Assembly: GCF_049675895.1 (NCBI RefSeq)
Contig: NZ_CP183834.1
Coordinates: forward strand, 1-64,000
Direction of reading: 5' to 3'
DNA: 64,000 nucleotides
Origin: Ampullimonas aquatilis
GTDB taxonomy: Bacteria; Pseudomonadota; Gammaproteobacteria; Burkholderiales; Burkholderiaceae_D
A program made the position numbers and the translations under genes. The notes beneath the pieces are model-generated. The model was given only the letters and a program-made list of their open reading frames with translations, did no database searches and had not been told where the DNA came from. Shown in pieces: positions 29,676-39,573 of the stretch. Position 1 is the first letter of the stretch. Each line of letters opens with the position of its first letter.

Positions 29676-30215
29676 TTATGTTGATGACAGCATCACGGCA
29701 AAATCTAACAGCGAAGAATAAATTTCAATCTCTTTTGGCAAGTCAGGATGCATGCTAGTAACTTTGCCGTTCCCTGTTAAGACTAACGCAGGTTTACAGC
29801 CTGCTGAAACAGCAGCTTGAGTATCACGTAAAGAATCACCAATAAAATAGGTGGTAGATGTTTCAACGTTGAAATCACTGCATGCTTGTAATAACATTTT
29901 AGGGTTAGGTTTACGACAATCACAATGATCGCTTGGCTGGTGTGGGCAAAAATAGATGCGATCAATATTGCCACCAAAGCTTCGAACATGAGATATCATT
30001 TTTTGGTGAATTTGTTCTAAGGTTCTCATGCTGAAGCAGTTTTTTGCGATACCAGCTTGATTTGTCGCAATGGCAATTGAAATATTAGAGGCACTAATTT
30101 TAGCTATTGCTTCTGCTGCACCATCTATTGGATGCCAATCCTCCGGAGATCTAATATAGTTAGGATTGTCATGATTAATCACTCCGTCTCTATCAAATAC
30201 AACTAATTTCTTCAT
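29676..30215 (-). CDS. gmhB: D-glycero-D-manno-heptose 1,7-bisphosphate phosphatase
   Basis: 179 residues of the HAD/histidinol-phosphatase family. The DxD nucleophile motif FDRDGVIN lies at about 6-13, IATNQAGIAK provides motif II, and CPHQPSDHCDCRKPNP is the zinc-binding loop typical of GmhB. It removes the C7 phosphate to leave heptose 1-phosphate. With gmhA, hddA and hddC just upstream, the four make GDP-D-glycero-alpha-D-manno-heptose. Confidence 0.9.
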   Translation of the reverse strand: MKKLVVFDRDGVINHDNPNYIRSPEDWHPIDGAAEAIAKISASNISIAIATNQAGIAKNCFSMRTLEQIHQKMISHVRSFGGNIDRIYFCPHQPSDHCDCRKPNPKMLLQACSDFNVETSTTYFIGDSLRDTQAAVSAGCKPALVLTGNGKVTSMHPDLPKEIEIYSSLLDFAVMLSST

Positions 30216-30223
30216 ATTTATAC

Positions 30224-30928
30224 TTAAATAGAGAGGAAGTCAGATTGTGCTTGTTGGTAATCAGAAGGTATTCCTATATCAATAAAATAGCCTTCTGTTT
30301 CATAACCAAATATTTTTATCTTATCTAAATTGTTACTAATGAAGTCTTGCTCAAAAGAAAAATTTTCGTGGGCAGGATTATTTGTAAACAAGTCTTTTTT
30401 AATGCAATAAACGCCACCATTAATCCAACCCGGTCGGCAGCTGGTTTTTTCATTAAAGCTTGTTAACCGTTTATTGGTAAGTTCGCATCGACCATATCTA
30501 GTGGTATCAGGTACATATCGAATAGCTACGCCTAGTGGCGAATTAAATTCAATGCATGAATGTATAAAATCAGCGTAATCCATTTTAAGAAATGTATCGC
30601 CATTGAGTACCAAAGCATAGTCAGATTTTGTCTTTTTTAAAGAGTAAGCTATTGCTCCACCTGTGCCGAGGGCAGATTCTTCTTGTGCATAAATGAGCTC
30701 AATCTGTTCAAAGTTTTTACCAAAATGCTGCGAAATTAAATTGGCTTTATAACCAACGGAAAGAATTACTCTTTTGACACTCTCTTTACTTAATTGATTA
30801 AGCAAATGTGCTAAAAATGGTTTGCCCGCGACTGGAGCCATTGGCTTAGGTAAATCTGGAACAACGGAACGTAGTCTTGTCCCCAATCCACCTGCTAGAA
30901 TAATTACATCGTAATTTTCAAGAGACAT
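30224..30928 (-). CDS. hddC: D-glycero-alpha-D-manno-heptose 1-phosphate guanylyltransferase
   Basis: 234 residues of the nucleotidyltransferase family. The N-terminus VIILAGGLGTRLRSVVPDLPKPMAPV binds the nucleotide (loop at about 11-22); LVLNGDTFLKMDYADF carries the metal-binding Asp. It activates heptose 1-phosphate, most likely with GTP given its partners. Its ATG overlaps the gmhA stop by one base (TAATG). Confidence 0.87.
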   Translation of the reverse strand: MSLENYDVIILAGGLGTRLRSVVPDLPKPMAPVAGKPFLAHLLNQLSKESVKRVILSVGYKANLISQHFGKNFEQIELIYAQEESALGTGGAIAYSLKKTKSDYALVLNGDTFLKMDYADFIHSCIEFNSPLGVAIRYVPDTTRYGRCELTNKRLTSFNEKTSCRPGWINGGVYCIKKDLFTNNPAHENFSFEQDFISNNLDKIKIFGYETEGYFIDIGIPSDYQQAQSDFLSI

Positions 30929-31521
30929 TATTTTTTAGGAAAAATAAGTTGTTCAACTAATCCACAAACAATGTGACCAAGGGTTATATGGCATTCCTGA
31001 ATACGGGGAGTTTCATTGGATGGGACTTTTACACAAACATCACAGAGGTCATTCATTTGTCCCCCTGATTTTCCAGTAAAACCGACAGTAAAAATACCCA
31101 TCGACTTTGCTTGATGTAATGCGTTTATGATATTTGACGAATTGCCTGAAGTAGATAAACCAATAAAGATGTCCCCTTTTTTTGCATTAGCCTGGATTTG
31201 CCTCTCAAATAAGCGCTCATATCCATAATCATTACCAATAGCCGTGATAACCGATGTGTCAACAGTTAATGCAAATGCAGAGAGACCCGGGCGATCATAA
31301 TTGAAGCGGCTTACAAACTCACCTGCGAGGTGTTGTGCGTCTGCGGCACTTCCACCATTTCCAGCAAATAGAATTTTATGACCTGCATTGCAGGATTCAG
31401 CGCACGTTTTTGATACAAATATTATTTGTTCAAATAGATGGTGATCCTCAAGTAATGATTGTTTTACTGCAATTGAGGTAGATAGCCATAATTTGGCTAT
31501 TTGTGTTAAATCGACTTCCAT
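30928..31521 (-). CDS. gmhA: Sedoheptulose-7-phosphate isomerase
   Basis: 197 residues with a single SIS domain. GNGGSAADAQHLAGEFVSRF and GLSTSGNSSNIINAL bind the phosphosugar; ECHITLGHIVCGLVEQ supplies active-site His and Glu. It converts sedoheptulose 7-phosphate to D-glycero-D-manno-heptose 7-phosphate. It overlaps the hddA 3' end by 16 bases. Confidence 0.92.
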   Translation of the reverse strand: MEVDLTQIAKLWLSTSIAVKQSLLEDHHLFEQIIFVSKTCAESCNAGHKILFAGNGGSAADAQHLAGEFVSRFNYDRPGLSAFALTVDTSVITAIGNDYGYERLFERQIQANAKKGDIFIGLSTSGNSSNIINALHQAKSMGIFTVGFTGKSGGQMNDLCDVCVKVPSNETPRIQECHITLGHIVCGLVEQLIFPKK

Positions 31522-32549
31522 GACTGCGCCCCAACTTGAGTAAAGTGAAAGTTCATAACTTTGCCTGGGTAGTCCATAAGTGTTCTTAATAAATCCATAC
31601 GTTTAGCCGGAGGTACAAAGAACATCATAAAGCCTCCACCGCCAGCACCAGAAATTTTTCCAGCAAGTGCGCCAGCTCTTATTGCACTCTCATAAACGGC
31701 ATCAATTTGAGGATTCGTAATTCCGAGCGCCATTTTTTTCTTTGCGGTCCATGATCGTCCTAGTACTTCAGCATATCTAATAAGATCACCGCGTAGGATC
31801 GCTTCTTTCATGGCTAAAGCCTCTTGCTTAAGTTCAAACATGGCTTCAATAGATTTTGTTTCTTTATTAATCGTGTTATCGATCTGCTGTTGAATGATCT
31901 GCGCTGACTCACGTGACTGTCCTGTGTAGTAAAGAACTGTAGAGGCTTCTAATTCATTCAGAACCCAATCCTTTACTCGTAAAGGATTAACTAGAACATG
32001 ATCATTTGCATTAAACTCAATGAAATTAAAGCCACCGAACGCAGCAGCATATTGATCTTGTTTGCCACCCGCTAGACTTAAATCAATTCTTTCAATTTCA
32101 TAAGCTAATCTTGCAATTTCGTATTCTCCGAGTCCTAGTCGCAACCACTCGGCATACGCTTGTAAAATACTTACTACCATTGTAGATGAGGTACCCAATC
32201 CAGAGCCAGCAGGTGCATCGGCGAAGCTTGTGAGTGTTAATGAGAGGGGGCGCCCGCCATTAAATTGTCGAACTATACGACTGTATATTCCTCTATGAAG
32301 CCTAAGTGGTTCTTCATCAGCTAATACTGAGGATGCAGGTAACTCAACAGATTCCTGTCTGTCAGAAGCAATAAATTTCACCTTACCATCAAACCTAGGT
32401 TCTATGATTACCTGAGCATAAAGGTCAATGGTCGCATTTAGTACATAGCCCCCATGTTCGTCACTAAAAGGGCTTACATCTGTACCGCCGCCGGCGAGCC
32501 CAAGTCTAAGTGGTGCTCGTGATCGTATAATTTCATTCAATTTAAACAA
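31506..32549 (-). CDS. hddA: D-glycero-alpha-D-manno-heptose 7-phosphate kinase
   Basis: 347 residues of the GHMP kinase family. The opening RSRAPLRLGLAGGGTDVSPF, the ATP loop PAGSGLGTSSTMVVS at about 110-125, and the C-terminal GKISGAGGGGFMMFFV are characteristic of HddA. It phosphorylates the heptose 7-phosphate at C1. It is the first of four consecutive heptose genes. Confidence 0.92.
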   Translation of the reverse strand: MFKLNEIIRSRAPLRLGLAGGGTDVSPFSDEHGGYVLNATIDLYAQVIIEPRFDGKVKFIASDRQESVELPASSVLADEEPLRLHRGIYSRIVRQFNGGRPLSLTLTSFADAPAGSGLGTSSTMVVSILQAYAEWLRLGLGEYEIARLAYEIERIDLSLAGGKQDQYAAAFGGFNFIEFNANDHVLVNPLRVKDWVLNELEASTVLYYTGQSRESAQIIQQQIDNTINKETKSIEAMFELKQEALAMKEAILRGDLIRYAEVLGRSWTAKKKMALGITNPQIDAVYESAIRAGALAGKISGAGGGGFMMFFVPPAKRMDLLRTLMDYPGKVMNFHFTQVGAQSWKSI

Positions 32550-32592
32550 CTTATTTAAAATCTACTCACTTAAATTAGAGTAGGTAGGTTAA

Positions 32593-33756
32593 TCAAGTAC
32601 TGAGTATTTGCCGGTAAAGTTTAGTTGTTAGTTGACCTACTTTTTCCCATGAATAATCAGTAAACATTAAATCTTGACCCGACTGAGCAATAACGTCTAG
32701 CGCTTCTATATTGTTTATAGACCAGAGTATCTGCTCTGAAAGACTTTCAATATTCTCTGTTTCAAAAACTAAACCATTCTTTTTATCAGTGACTACTTCA
32801 AGCATTCCTGGAATATTAGAGACCAAAACCGCTTTTCCGAAAGTCATTGCCATAAGAACTACGCCACTCTGATAAATTCTAGTGTAAGGAAGAACCATAA
32901 TATTTGCTGCACAATAGAAATTTGGTAATTCTTCATCAGAGATGTAACGTATAAATAAAGATATATTGTCGGCAAGATCCAGTTCATCAATTAATTTCTG
33001 ATATTTCGTAAAATCATCCTTCCAGACCCTGCCTGCAATAACTAAGCGTATCTTCTGAGAGCTATTATTTAAAACAGTTGGCATCGCTTTTAATAGTAAA
33101 TCAACGCCCTTTACTTCTTTAATCTGGCCAAAAAAAACGATCACGAAATCTTTTTCACTGATACCAAGCGCACTACACGCGTTGGCTCTGGTCAGATTAT
33201 GCCTAACATAGTCAATATGATTTCCATGAGGAATAACATGAATCAAATTTTCAGGCAGCCTAACTTTATCAAGTAACTCTTGTCGACTAATTTGATTATG
33301 AGCAATTACTGCATTTGCCAGACCATATGCCCATTTAACAAACAATTTAATAGACAGCCCCTCTTTAAAAGCTTCGACATCATGCGCAGTTATAACAATC
33401 TTCAGCAATAATAGTTTTGCAAATAAGACATTGAAAAGCTCTAAAAAGCCGACATGATAAAAATGAAAATGAGCTATTTTTGTGCCAGAGAAGCGGGCTC
33501 TAGTTAATGTGGCTATGCTGGCTTTCAAAAAGAGCAGCCCTCTTTGCCAAGAAGGAGCTTTACCATATATCCCTTTATAAACTAGATCAATAGGGATGCC
33601 CTCATCACCAGTAACCTCAGTTTCGTCACAAGTATAAAGAGTTGGATCAAAGCCAAAGTTTTGAAGACTGCGACAAAGTGAAATGTCGTAATAGTGACAA
33701 CCACCGTGGCCTCCAACGGGCTCTACTACGGCTACTTTAATTAATTCCCGACTCAT
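32593..33756 (-). CDS. Glycosyltransferase family 4
   Basis: 387 residues, GT-B. The donor domain has IVFFGQIKEVKGVDLLLKA and VLPYTRIYQSGVVLMAMTFGKAVL. The N-terminus carries a GGHGGCHYYDISL acceptor-side loop. It is one base away from the next glycosyltransferase gene; the region is markedly AT-rich. Specificity is unknown; a heptosyl transfer is possible from context. Confidence 0.87.
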   Translation of the reverse strand: MSRELIKVAVVEPVGGHGGCHYYDISLCRSLQNFGFDPTLYTCDETEVTGDEGIPIDLVYKGIYGKAPSWQRGLLFLKASIATLTRARFSGTKIAHFHFYHVGFLELFNVLFAKLLLLKIVITAHDVEAFKEGLSIKLFVKWAYGLANAVIAHNQISRQELLDKVRLPENLIHVIPHGNHIDYVRHNLTRANACSALGISEKDFVIVFFGQIKEVKGVDLLLKAMPTVLNNSSQKIRLVIAGRVWKDDFTKYQKLIDELDLADNISLFIRYISDEELPNFYCAANIMVLPYTRIYQSGVVLMAMTFGKAVLVSNIPGMLEVVTDKKNGLVFETENIESLSEQILWSINNIEALDVIAQSGQDLMFTDYSWEKVGQLTTKLYRQILST

Positions 33757-34791
33757 TTATTGTCTTTTCAAAAACCAAATGGGATCTGCTTTACGCTTAC
33801 CAAACAAAACTTTGAACATAATCATGGCATTTGCTTTATGTCCACTATGCCAACGTTTAACTGCGCGAATCATCAGAAAAATCCATATTGTTGGAAGAAA
33901 CCATGGAGTATATTCTTTGGCAAAGAGGAGTTTGTTACGAGTCTGATAAAAATCAGAAAGAACACTTGCTGGTCGCTCTCTACTTTCGGTTCCAATAGAT
34001 GCACCTTCTTTATGGTAAACCACTGCAGATGTTTCCACCCCTAGTTTAAATTGCTTTTTTGCACGCCAAGCCCAATCGACTTCCTCGTTATAAAGAAAGT
34101 ATTTTTCACACATAAGACCGATAGAATCAATAAATTTTACAGAAACAAACATACTCGCACCGGATATATATGAGATATCTTTTTCAATAAGTGCGTTATC
34201 TTTAGGTTCGCTAAATACATCTCCAGCGCCTATGTGTTTCCCGCGCCCAGTAATCAAAGAATATTTTACGCCTCCATAGGCTTGCACAATTTTATTGACT
34301 TTGTCATGCAGTAATGTGGCTCCACAAATACCAATTGTGCTGTCTTGATTCATGCGATTAAGTAGTTTAGATAAGCAATTCGGCTCAACTTCGGTGTCGT
34401 TATTTAGAAACCATAAATAGTCAATTTCTTCTATAAATTTTGCTACTTTGTAGCCAATATTGTTAGCTGCAGCGAATCCCAAGTTTGACTTATTGCTTAC
34501 TAGAAAAATTTGATTATTTTCCTCAAGAGTTTCGCTAAACGCAGTGATTGTGCTTATCTCTTTGCTGAGAGAGGAAAAATTACTTAGTTGTTTTTCTGTA
34601 TAACCAGCTTCAGTTAATGAACTTGTTATCTTTTTAATGGAGTAATCAGAGGATGCGTTATCAACAATGATCAATAAATTTGCTTTTACTGGATTAAGTG
34701 CATTAATGGACTTAATGCAAGCGATTGTGTCATCCGCACCATTCCAGTTGACTAAAACTATTGCAACAGACCTGTTATCAAGGGGAATCAT
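33757..34791 (-). CDS. Glycosyltransferase family 2
   Basis: 344 residues, GT-A. VAIVLVNWNGADDTIACIKS opens the nucleotide-binding fold; WFLNNDTEVEPN holds the DxD-type metal site; GASMFVSVKFIDSIGLM and FLYNEEVDWAWRAKK are typical of rhamnosyltransferase-like GT2 proteins. A C-terminal hydrophobic segment (FLPTIWIFLMIRAV) may contact the membrane. Confidence 0.9.
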   Translation of the reverse strand: MIPLDNRSVAIVLVNWNGADDTIACIKSINALNPVKANLLIIVDNASSDYSIKKITSSLTEAGYTEKQLSNFSSLSKEISTITAFSETLEENNQIFLVSNKSNLGFAAANNIGYKVAKFIEEIDYLWFLNNDTEVEPNCLSKLLNRMNQDSTIGICGATLLHDKVNKIVQAYGGVKYSLITGRGKHIGAGDVFSEPKDNALIEKDISYISGASMFVSVKFIDSIGLMCEKYFLYNEEVDWAWRAKKQFKLGVETSAVVYHKEGASIGTESRERPASVLSDFYQTRNKLLFAKEYTPWFLPTIWIFLMIRAVKRWHSGHKANAMIMFKVLFGKRKADPIWFLKRQ

Positions 34792-34800
34792 CGGTGTAAA

Positions 34801-35973
34801 TTACTTTTGTACAGAGCTAGAAAATGCTTTATCTAATAGACCAAAATTCAAATTAGAACTTGACTTTAAAGCAATTGCTTTTTCAAGTAATTGCTTTTTT
34901 AAGATTTCAATATTCGAATATATAAAAGACTGATTTTTTAGAAGAGCGTCAATATCTATATCTTGTACTGTTAAAAAGAATTCCGATTCGCGAATACCAA
35001 AGCGGACAGAAAGATCTTTTATATCCAAAGCTTCTGTCAATACTTCAAGCTTGTGATCGTAAGCAATAACCGAAACCGGTTTAGCAAAGCACGTAGCTAA
35101 AACTAGACCATGAAAGCGCATCGTTATTACGATATCGCACTCGTTAAACAGACTGGTGCGATTAATTGCCGAGGTTTCAGATATGACGTTAATGGAATTG
35201 CTTTCAAATCGATCTGCAATTTCTGTTGCCAATTTGTAATCGTCGGGTAAATAAAATGGGGCTAATACAGGTTTATAGCCCTGAGCAATAACTGATTGAA
35301 TAGATTTGGTGATGTCATCCAATAACTTATTGTATCTATCTGGCGATTGCTGTCTTTCTTGCTCCGACCATGGATTTGCAAGTGCATAAAGGCAGGTGGG
35401 GTGCTCCTTCTTAGGGGATAATTCCTCTTGCTTTTGTAAAATAGGGGTGAAGTTAAGTGAGAAAACGACATCAGCACATTCATGAATCTTTTTTTCAGGA
35501 TCATTAAGACCCATTACATAAATAATATTCTTTTTGGATCGTTTGTCGCGAGTAGAGATGAAATCGCACAGCTTATAGAAGATGCGCCAAGAAATTTTAG
35601 CCCACATTGAATGAGTGATATTGACACCAATACCCACCATTACAACTCGTTTGCCTAATAGTTTTGCACAACAAAGTAAAAGTAACTTTGTGAGTAAAGT
35701 TCTAACATTCCCATTTGGAAATAAACCACCCGCTCCCAATATCACAGCATCAACATTGGGCAGAGTCTTGATAGCAGAAAATAAATCATCCTTAATAAAA
35801 GAACTCGGATCATTGGTATAGCAACTTAATAACTCAATAAGAGATGCATTTGTATTTTCGGCGGCAAAAATAAGTGAATGATTACTTATCGTCGCCCATT
35901 CAAAAAATCTTGCAAGGATTAAATCATCGCCTAGATTTGAGCGTCCGTAGAAGCCTTTAATTAAAAATTTCAT
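34801..35973 (-). CDS. Polysaccharide pyruvyl transferase
   Basis: 390 residues of the PS_pyruv_trans/CsaB-like family. Markers are IKGFYGRSNLGDDLILARFFE at the start, VILGAGGLFPNG, KRVVMVGIGVNITH, and the C-terminal DIVITMRFHGLVLATCFAKPVSVIAYD. It would add a ketal-linked pyruvate to a sugar, giving the polymer a negative charge. Confidence 0.88.
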   Translation of the reverse strand: MKFLIKGFYGRSNLGDDLILARFFEWATISNHSLIFAAENTNASLIELLSCYTNDPSSFIKDDLFSAIKTLPNVDAVILGAGGLFPNGNVRTLLTKLLLLCCAKLLGKRVVMVGIGVNITHSMWAKISWRIFYKLCDFISTRDKRSKKNIIYVMGLNDPEKKIHECADVVFSLNFTPILQKQEELSPKKEHPTCLYALANPWSEQERQQSPDRYNKLLDDITKSIQSVIAQGYKPVLAPFYLPDDYKLATEIADRFESNSINVISETSAINRTSLFNECDIVITMRFHGLVLATCFAKPVSVIAYDHKLEVLTEALDIKDLSVRFGIRESEFFLTVQDIDIDALLKNQSFIYSNIEILKKQLLEKAIALKSSSNLNFGLLDKAFSSSVQK

Positions 35974-35995
35974 TTAAAGTTTTTAAAATTACTAA

Positions 35996-37030
35996 TTAAT
36001 TTCTTAAAAAAGATTTGATTAATTCAAAGTCAGGTGACTGAGTAGATCTTTTGTGATCTAAAGGTGCGTTGGTCACTACTTCGAGATCCCATCCATCCCA
36101 TTCTCTATATGAGTGGTAAAGCCAGCCCCATCCTTCAATACGAACCAACTCTAAGAAATCTCTTAAGTATCTTTGTCTAGCTCCGTTAGGAGCCCATCGG
36201 ATGAAGCTAAATTCCCCGATTTGAACTGGGACGTGATACCGACTCACGAACTGACGAACAGGATCTAGATATTCACTTAATCTTTTTTTGTCCCAGTATC
36301 CTCTATTCGGAACTTCACCGGGATAATCTAATCCAATCGGAAAACCGAGAAGTCCTTGATGTGTCAAGCGATGTGGCTCATAGAAATGGAAAGAATACAC
36401 AACATTAGTATCAGAAGTCGGCTCAAGTTTTGCAAAAGCACCTGGTAATGCAATGGGTGACGACTCCATGAGGAGTACCTGATTTCTAGCTTTGGCTCGG
36501 ATTACTTTAATAATGCGCTGGGCAAGTTCAGTCCACATAGTATTTTTTGCGTTGAAACCCTCCGAGTCTGGGGGTTGTGGTTCATTTAATAAATCAAATG
36601 CTGCAATGGTATCTTCTGAGGAATAGTGACTAGCTATATCAGACCAAATATCCAATAGACTTTGAATTCGCTCTTCATTACCCCAGAAGTCAGCAGAGCT
36701 ACCTCTTGGAGCAGGATCTAATACGATTATTATTTTAAGATTATTCTTTTTTGCGGCATTTACTATTTTTTGTAATCGAATAAGACCATCCTTATCAGCG
36801 GAATATTTTGAACATGTAGGGCATCTAGTTGCCTCAAGATGAAAGCGTGCAACACGGGCGCCGGCTTTTTTCATGTCCGCCACATCTTCATCCGTTAAAT
36901 TGGCTGCGTTTAAATTAAAACCGCTCCAATTCCAAGATCCTAGTTCTGTTGCAGAAACAAATGCTGCAACAGAGTTCGTTTGTACACAGGAAAATAAAAA
37001 ACCGAATAAAAGAAATTTAACAAATTTCAT
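35996..37030 (-). CDS. Secreted glycoside hydrolase, GH5 (cellulase-like)
   Basis: 344 residues. A signal peptide is clear (MKFVKFLLFGFLFSCVQTNS, cut near AFVSA). The (beta/alpha)8 barrel shows the acid/base in DLLNEPQPP (about 147) and the nucleophile in VQIGEFSFI (about 272). It would act on beta-glycans in the periplasm or outside. Within a biosynthesis cluster it probably trims or releases the polymer rather than digests food. Confidence 0.88.
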   Translation of the reverse strand: MKFVKFLLFGFLFSCVQTNSVAAFVSATELGSWNWSGFNLNAANLTDEDVADMKKAGARVARFHLEATRCPTCSKYSADKDGLIRLQKIVNAAKKNNLKIIIVLDPAPRGSSADFWGNEERIQSLLDIWSDIASHYSSEDTIAAFDLLNEPQPPDSEGFNAKNTMWTELAQRIIKVIRAKARNQVLLMESSPIALPGAFAKLEPTSDTNVVYSFHFYEPHRLTHQGLLGFPIGLDYPGEVPNRGYWDKKRLSEYLDPVRQFVSRYHVPVQIGEFSFIRWAPNGARQRYLRDFLELVRIEGWGWLYHSYREWDGWDLEVVTNAPLDHKRSTQSPDFELIKSFLRN

Positions 37031-37033
37031 GAT

Positions 37034-38479
37034 TTATTTCATCTCCTTAAATGTAAGTAATGTCAGTGTGCCCGCTGCCAATATAAAAAAAATCGGAAAT
37101 ATTTGAGTTTGAGAACTAATTAATTTTATAGATAGGAATCCAATAGTTGCAGAAAATAAATAAGATGCCATTGCACCCTTGGTGTCATTTTTTGATAAAG
37201 CGATATATAAGTTGCTATAGAGCATCCAAGATGAAAATACAAGAAAGGCAAATAGAGAAACGATGCCACTATCAAGTAAAAGCGTTAAGAAGTAGTTATC
37301 TAAAACATATAGCCATGTTCCTGGTTCACCGGTTCTTATGCCAATAATTGAACCGGCTTTACCAAAGCCAAAACCAAATAGATGACCTGCCGAGATTTCT
37401 TCCCAAGCTCTTCTTATCATAGTGAGACGAGCAGAGGAACTCATCATTTCCTCTGAGCTAGTTCCGATAATTACATTTTTAGCAAAATTTAATCCAAATG
37501 TAGCTATGCAAGCCATAAGAGCTACTGTAATGGCAAGAAAATAAGTCAGCATTGGTCGACGTCTGAAGCGCAAATTCCTTACGATCCACAATATTAGAAT
37601 CAATCCAATTTCGATAAAGAATATAAGAACACCAGAGCGTGATCCCGTACGAAATATGGCAAGCGGAAGAAGAATTGATGCTAAGAAACCAACGATGCGA
37701 CCAATTTTGTGTGTGTCATTGATTGCAGTATAAAAAACTATGGGTAACAGTAAGATTAGATAGTCAACAAGTAATAGTGGGTTATCAAAGGTTGCTTGGG
37801 CTCGATATGTACCGTCACGTATCCTGTCGGTTGTTGCCCAAAGAGCATAGTCTGAAGATAAGGGTACCCATGAAGCAAATAAATTATGTTTTAGGACGCT
37901 TTCAACGAGCGCCATGAGGCTAACAACAATAGTGGCTAAACTTAATGTGAAGAATATCTTTGCAAAATCACCATCATTCTTGATGGCTACTAGTGCAACA
38001 AAAAAAATGAGGGCCGTTGTTATTAATTCTCTTATCGCTAGAAAAAGAGATGGGAGCGGAGTAAGTCCAAATAGCGATACAAATATATGGGTTCCATATA
38101 AAAACACTAACGATATGATCGGAATCGAACCCTGTTTAATGCGAATAACTAATAATTCCCTTGCTACATTATTTGTAAAGGTAAGGATAACTAGCCATAT
38201 TAACAAAGCTGCGTAAAGTATTCTTTGTGGTTCAAGCGCAGGTACGCCTGGTATTTTGTACGCGGAAAATTGAGGCCATATAGAAAAAATAATAAGATAC
38301 ATGCAGAGTCCATTGAGGATGAGCCTCTGATTAAAATGTGTATTGTCGGGCCAAAATAAAAGAATCATTAGTCCAAGTGTGGCAAGCAAAATTAAGGTAA
38401 GGCTTGGTAGCATCGTCGCAATGGAAGCTCCACAAATTAACGCGGCTAATGTTATGAGTAATAAAGTAAGGCTACGCAT
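37034..38479 (-). CDS. O-antigen ligase/polymerase family membrane protein (Wzy-like)
   Basis: 481 residues with about 11-12 predicted membrane segments. The Wzy_C-type motif region is GIRTGEPGTWLYVLDNYFLTLLLDSGI in overlapping pieces, and the large periplasmic loop before it has FRTGSRSGVLIFF. It polymerises repeat units or ligates chains. A second such protein is at 53118-54500, so the two may serve different polymers. Confidence 0.85.
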   Translation of the reverse strand: MRSLTLLLITLAALICGASIATMLPSLTLILLATLGLMILLFWPDNTHFNQRLILNGLCMYLIIFSIWPQFSAYKIPGVPALEPQRILYAALLIWLVILTFTNNVARELLVIRIKQGSIPIISLVFLYGTHIFVSLFGLTPLPSLFLAIRELITTALIFFVALVAIKNDGDFAKIFFTLSLATIVVSLMALVESVLKHNLFASWVPLSSDYALWATTDRIRDGTYRAQATFDNPLLLVDYLILLLPIVFYTAINDTHKIGRIVGFLASILLPLAIFRTGSRSGVLIFFIEIGLILILWIVRNLRFRRRPMLTYFLAITVALMACIATFGLNFAKNVIIGTSSEEMMSSSARLTMIRRAWEEISAGHLFGFGFGKAGSIIGIRTGEPGTWLYVLDNYFLTLLLDSGIVSLFAFLVFSSWMLYSNLYIALSKNDTKGAMASYLFSATIGFLSIKLISSQTQIFPIFFILAAGTLTLLTFKEMK

Positions 38480-38490
38480 TAGTTTAATAT

Positions 38491-39573
38491 TTATATATCT
38501 AGAACTGCTTTAAAAAGAAAGAATGCGCGTTCCCATGTAAAGCTTTGAAGATGCGTGTGTGCTTCGGTGGCTAAGTTGATACGTAAGTTTGGGGTGGTAA
38601 TGATCTTTTCTAAAAAATATAAAATATTTTTCGGTTCCATTGTTTGACAAATAAGTGCGTTTCTATTGTGTATAGCATATGCATTAACGCCTCCGTTGTC
38701 TGTTGAAATTAGTGCTGCCCCACAGCACATTGCTTCGCTACCTGGTAACCCCCAGCCTTCATATTGGGACGGTACTATGAAAATAGCGGTATGGTTATAA
38801 AGTTCAACGAGCTCTGAATCCGTCGGGCGTAGATGAAATTCGATCCAAGAAGGTAGATTTTGAGGCTGTACTCCACCAAAACACCAAAATTTATAATCCG
38901 AATTCGGATTGCGTTCTTTATAAAGGGTCAGTGCTGTTATTGCGTCATCAGTGCGCTTAAATGGTTCGGATCTAGCTGGAAAGCCAATATACTTTCTCTC
39001 GGGTGAGTCTATAGGAACGGTTAATTTATAGTGATCAAGATCGAGCCCATTCGGTACTTCTGCATATACGGCCCCACCGCAATCAATAACCATGTCCCGG
39101 CAAGCAGGTGATATGACTAGGTTTCTAAACGCACCACGATAGGTGGCTGCCATTCGTTCGCGAATTTCTGCCGCCGCAGTCATAAAAAATTCGTAATCTT
39201 GAATAAAGTAATATTTAATACCATATGATTCTGGCAGTTCAATTGCGGCCTCAGCAGTTGTCCAAGCTGTGGCAACAATTACATCACCAGTTGGTATAAA
39301 GTGTTTTGATAAGGTCGGTGCCCAAATGCAGTTGATATTTGAATTGACATGCATCCATTTTTTTGGACTAAATCCTCCACGTAAACCAAAGCGACGGCCT
39401 AGAAAAGTTGCAATAGAAAATAGTAAGCCGCGATCACGAGTTTGCCCAGTCATTGTATGAACTACCGTTACGGCATGGCCATCGGCAGCGAGGCGATTGG
39501 CGTGCTCATAGATGATTTTTACGCCACCAATTGGTGTATCTCCAGGGGTAGGCAACAAAAAGGTGATTCTCAT
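38491..39573 (-). CDS. Glycosyltransferase family 4 (WsaF-like)
   Basis: 360 residues, GT-B. The start is ITFLLPTPGDTPIGGVKIIY; the donor site has IGFPARSEPFKRTDDAITAL and IFIVPSQYEGWGLPGSEAM. Sequence style resembles rhamnan-type transferases such as WsaF. It overlaps the flippase gene by four bases. Confidence 0.88.
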   Translation of the reverse strand: MRITFLLPTPGDTPIGGVKIIYEHANRLAADGHAVTVVHTMTGQTRDRGLLFSIATFLGRRFGLRGGFSPKKWMHVNSNINCIWAPTLSKHFIPTGDVIVATAWTTAEAAIELPESYGIKYYFIQDYEFFMTAAAEIRERMAATYRGAFRNLVISPACRDMVIDCGGAVYAEVPNGLDLDHYKLTVPIDSPERKYIGFPARSEPFKRTDDAITALTLYKERNPNSDYKFWCFGGVQPQNLPSWIEFHLRPTDSELVELYNHTAIFIVPSQYEGWGLPGSEAMCCGAALISTDNGGVNAYAIHNRNALICQTMEPKNILYFLEKIITTPNLRINLATEAHTHLQSFTWERAFFLFKAVLDI

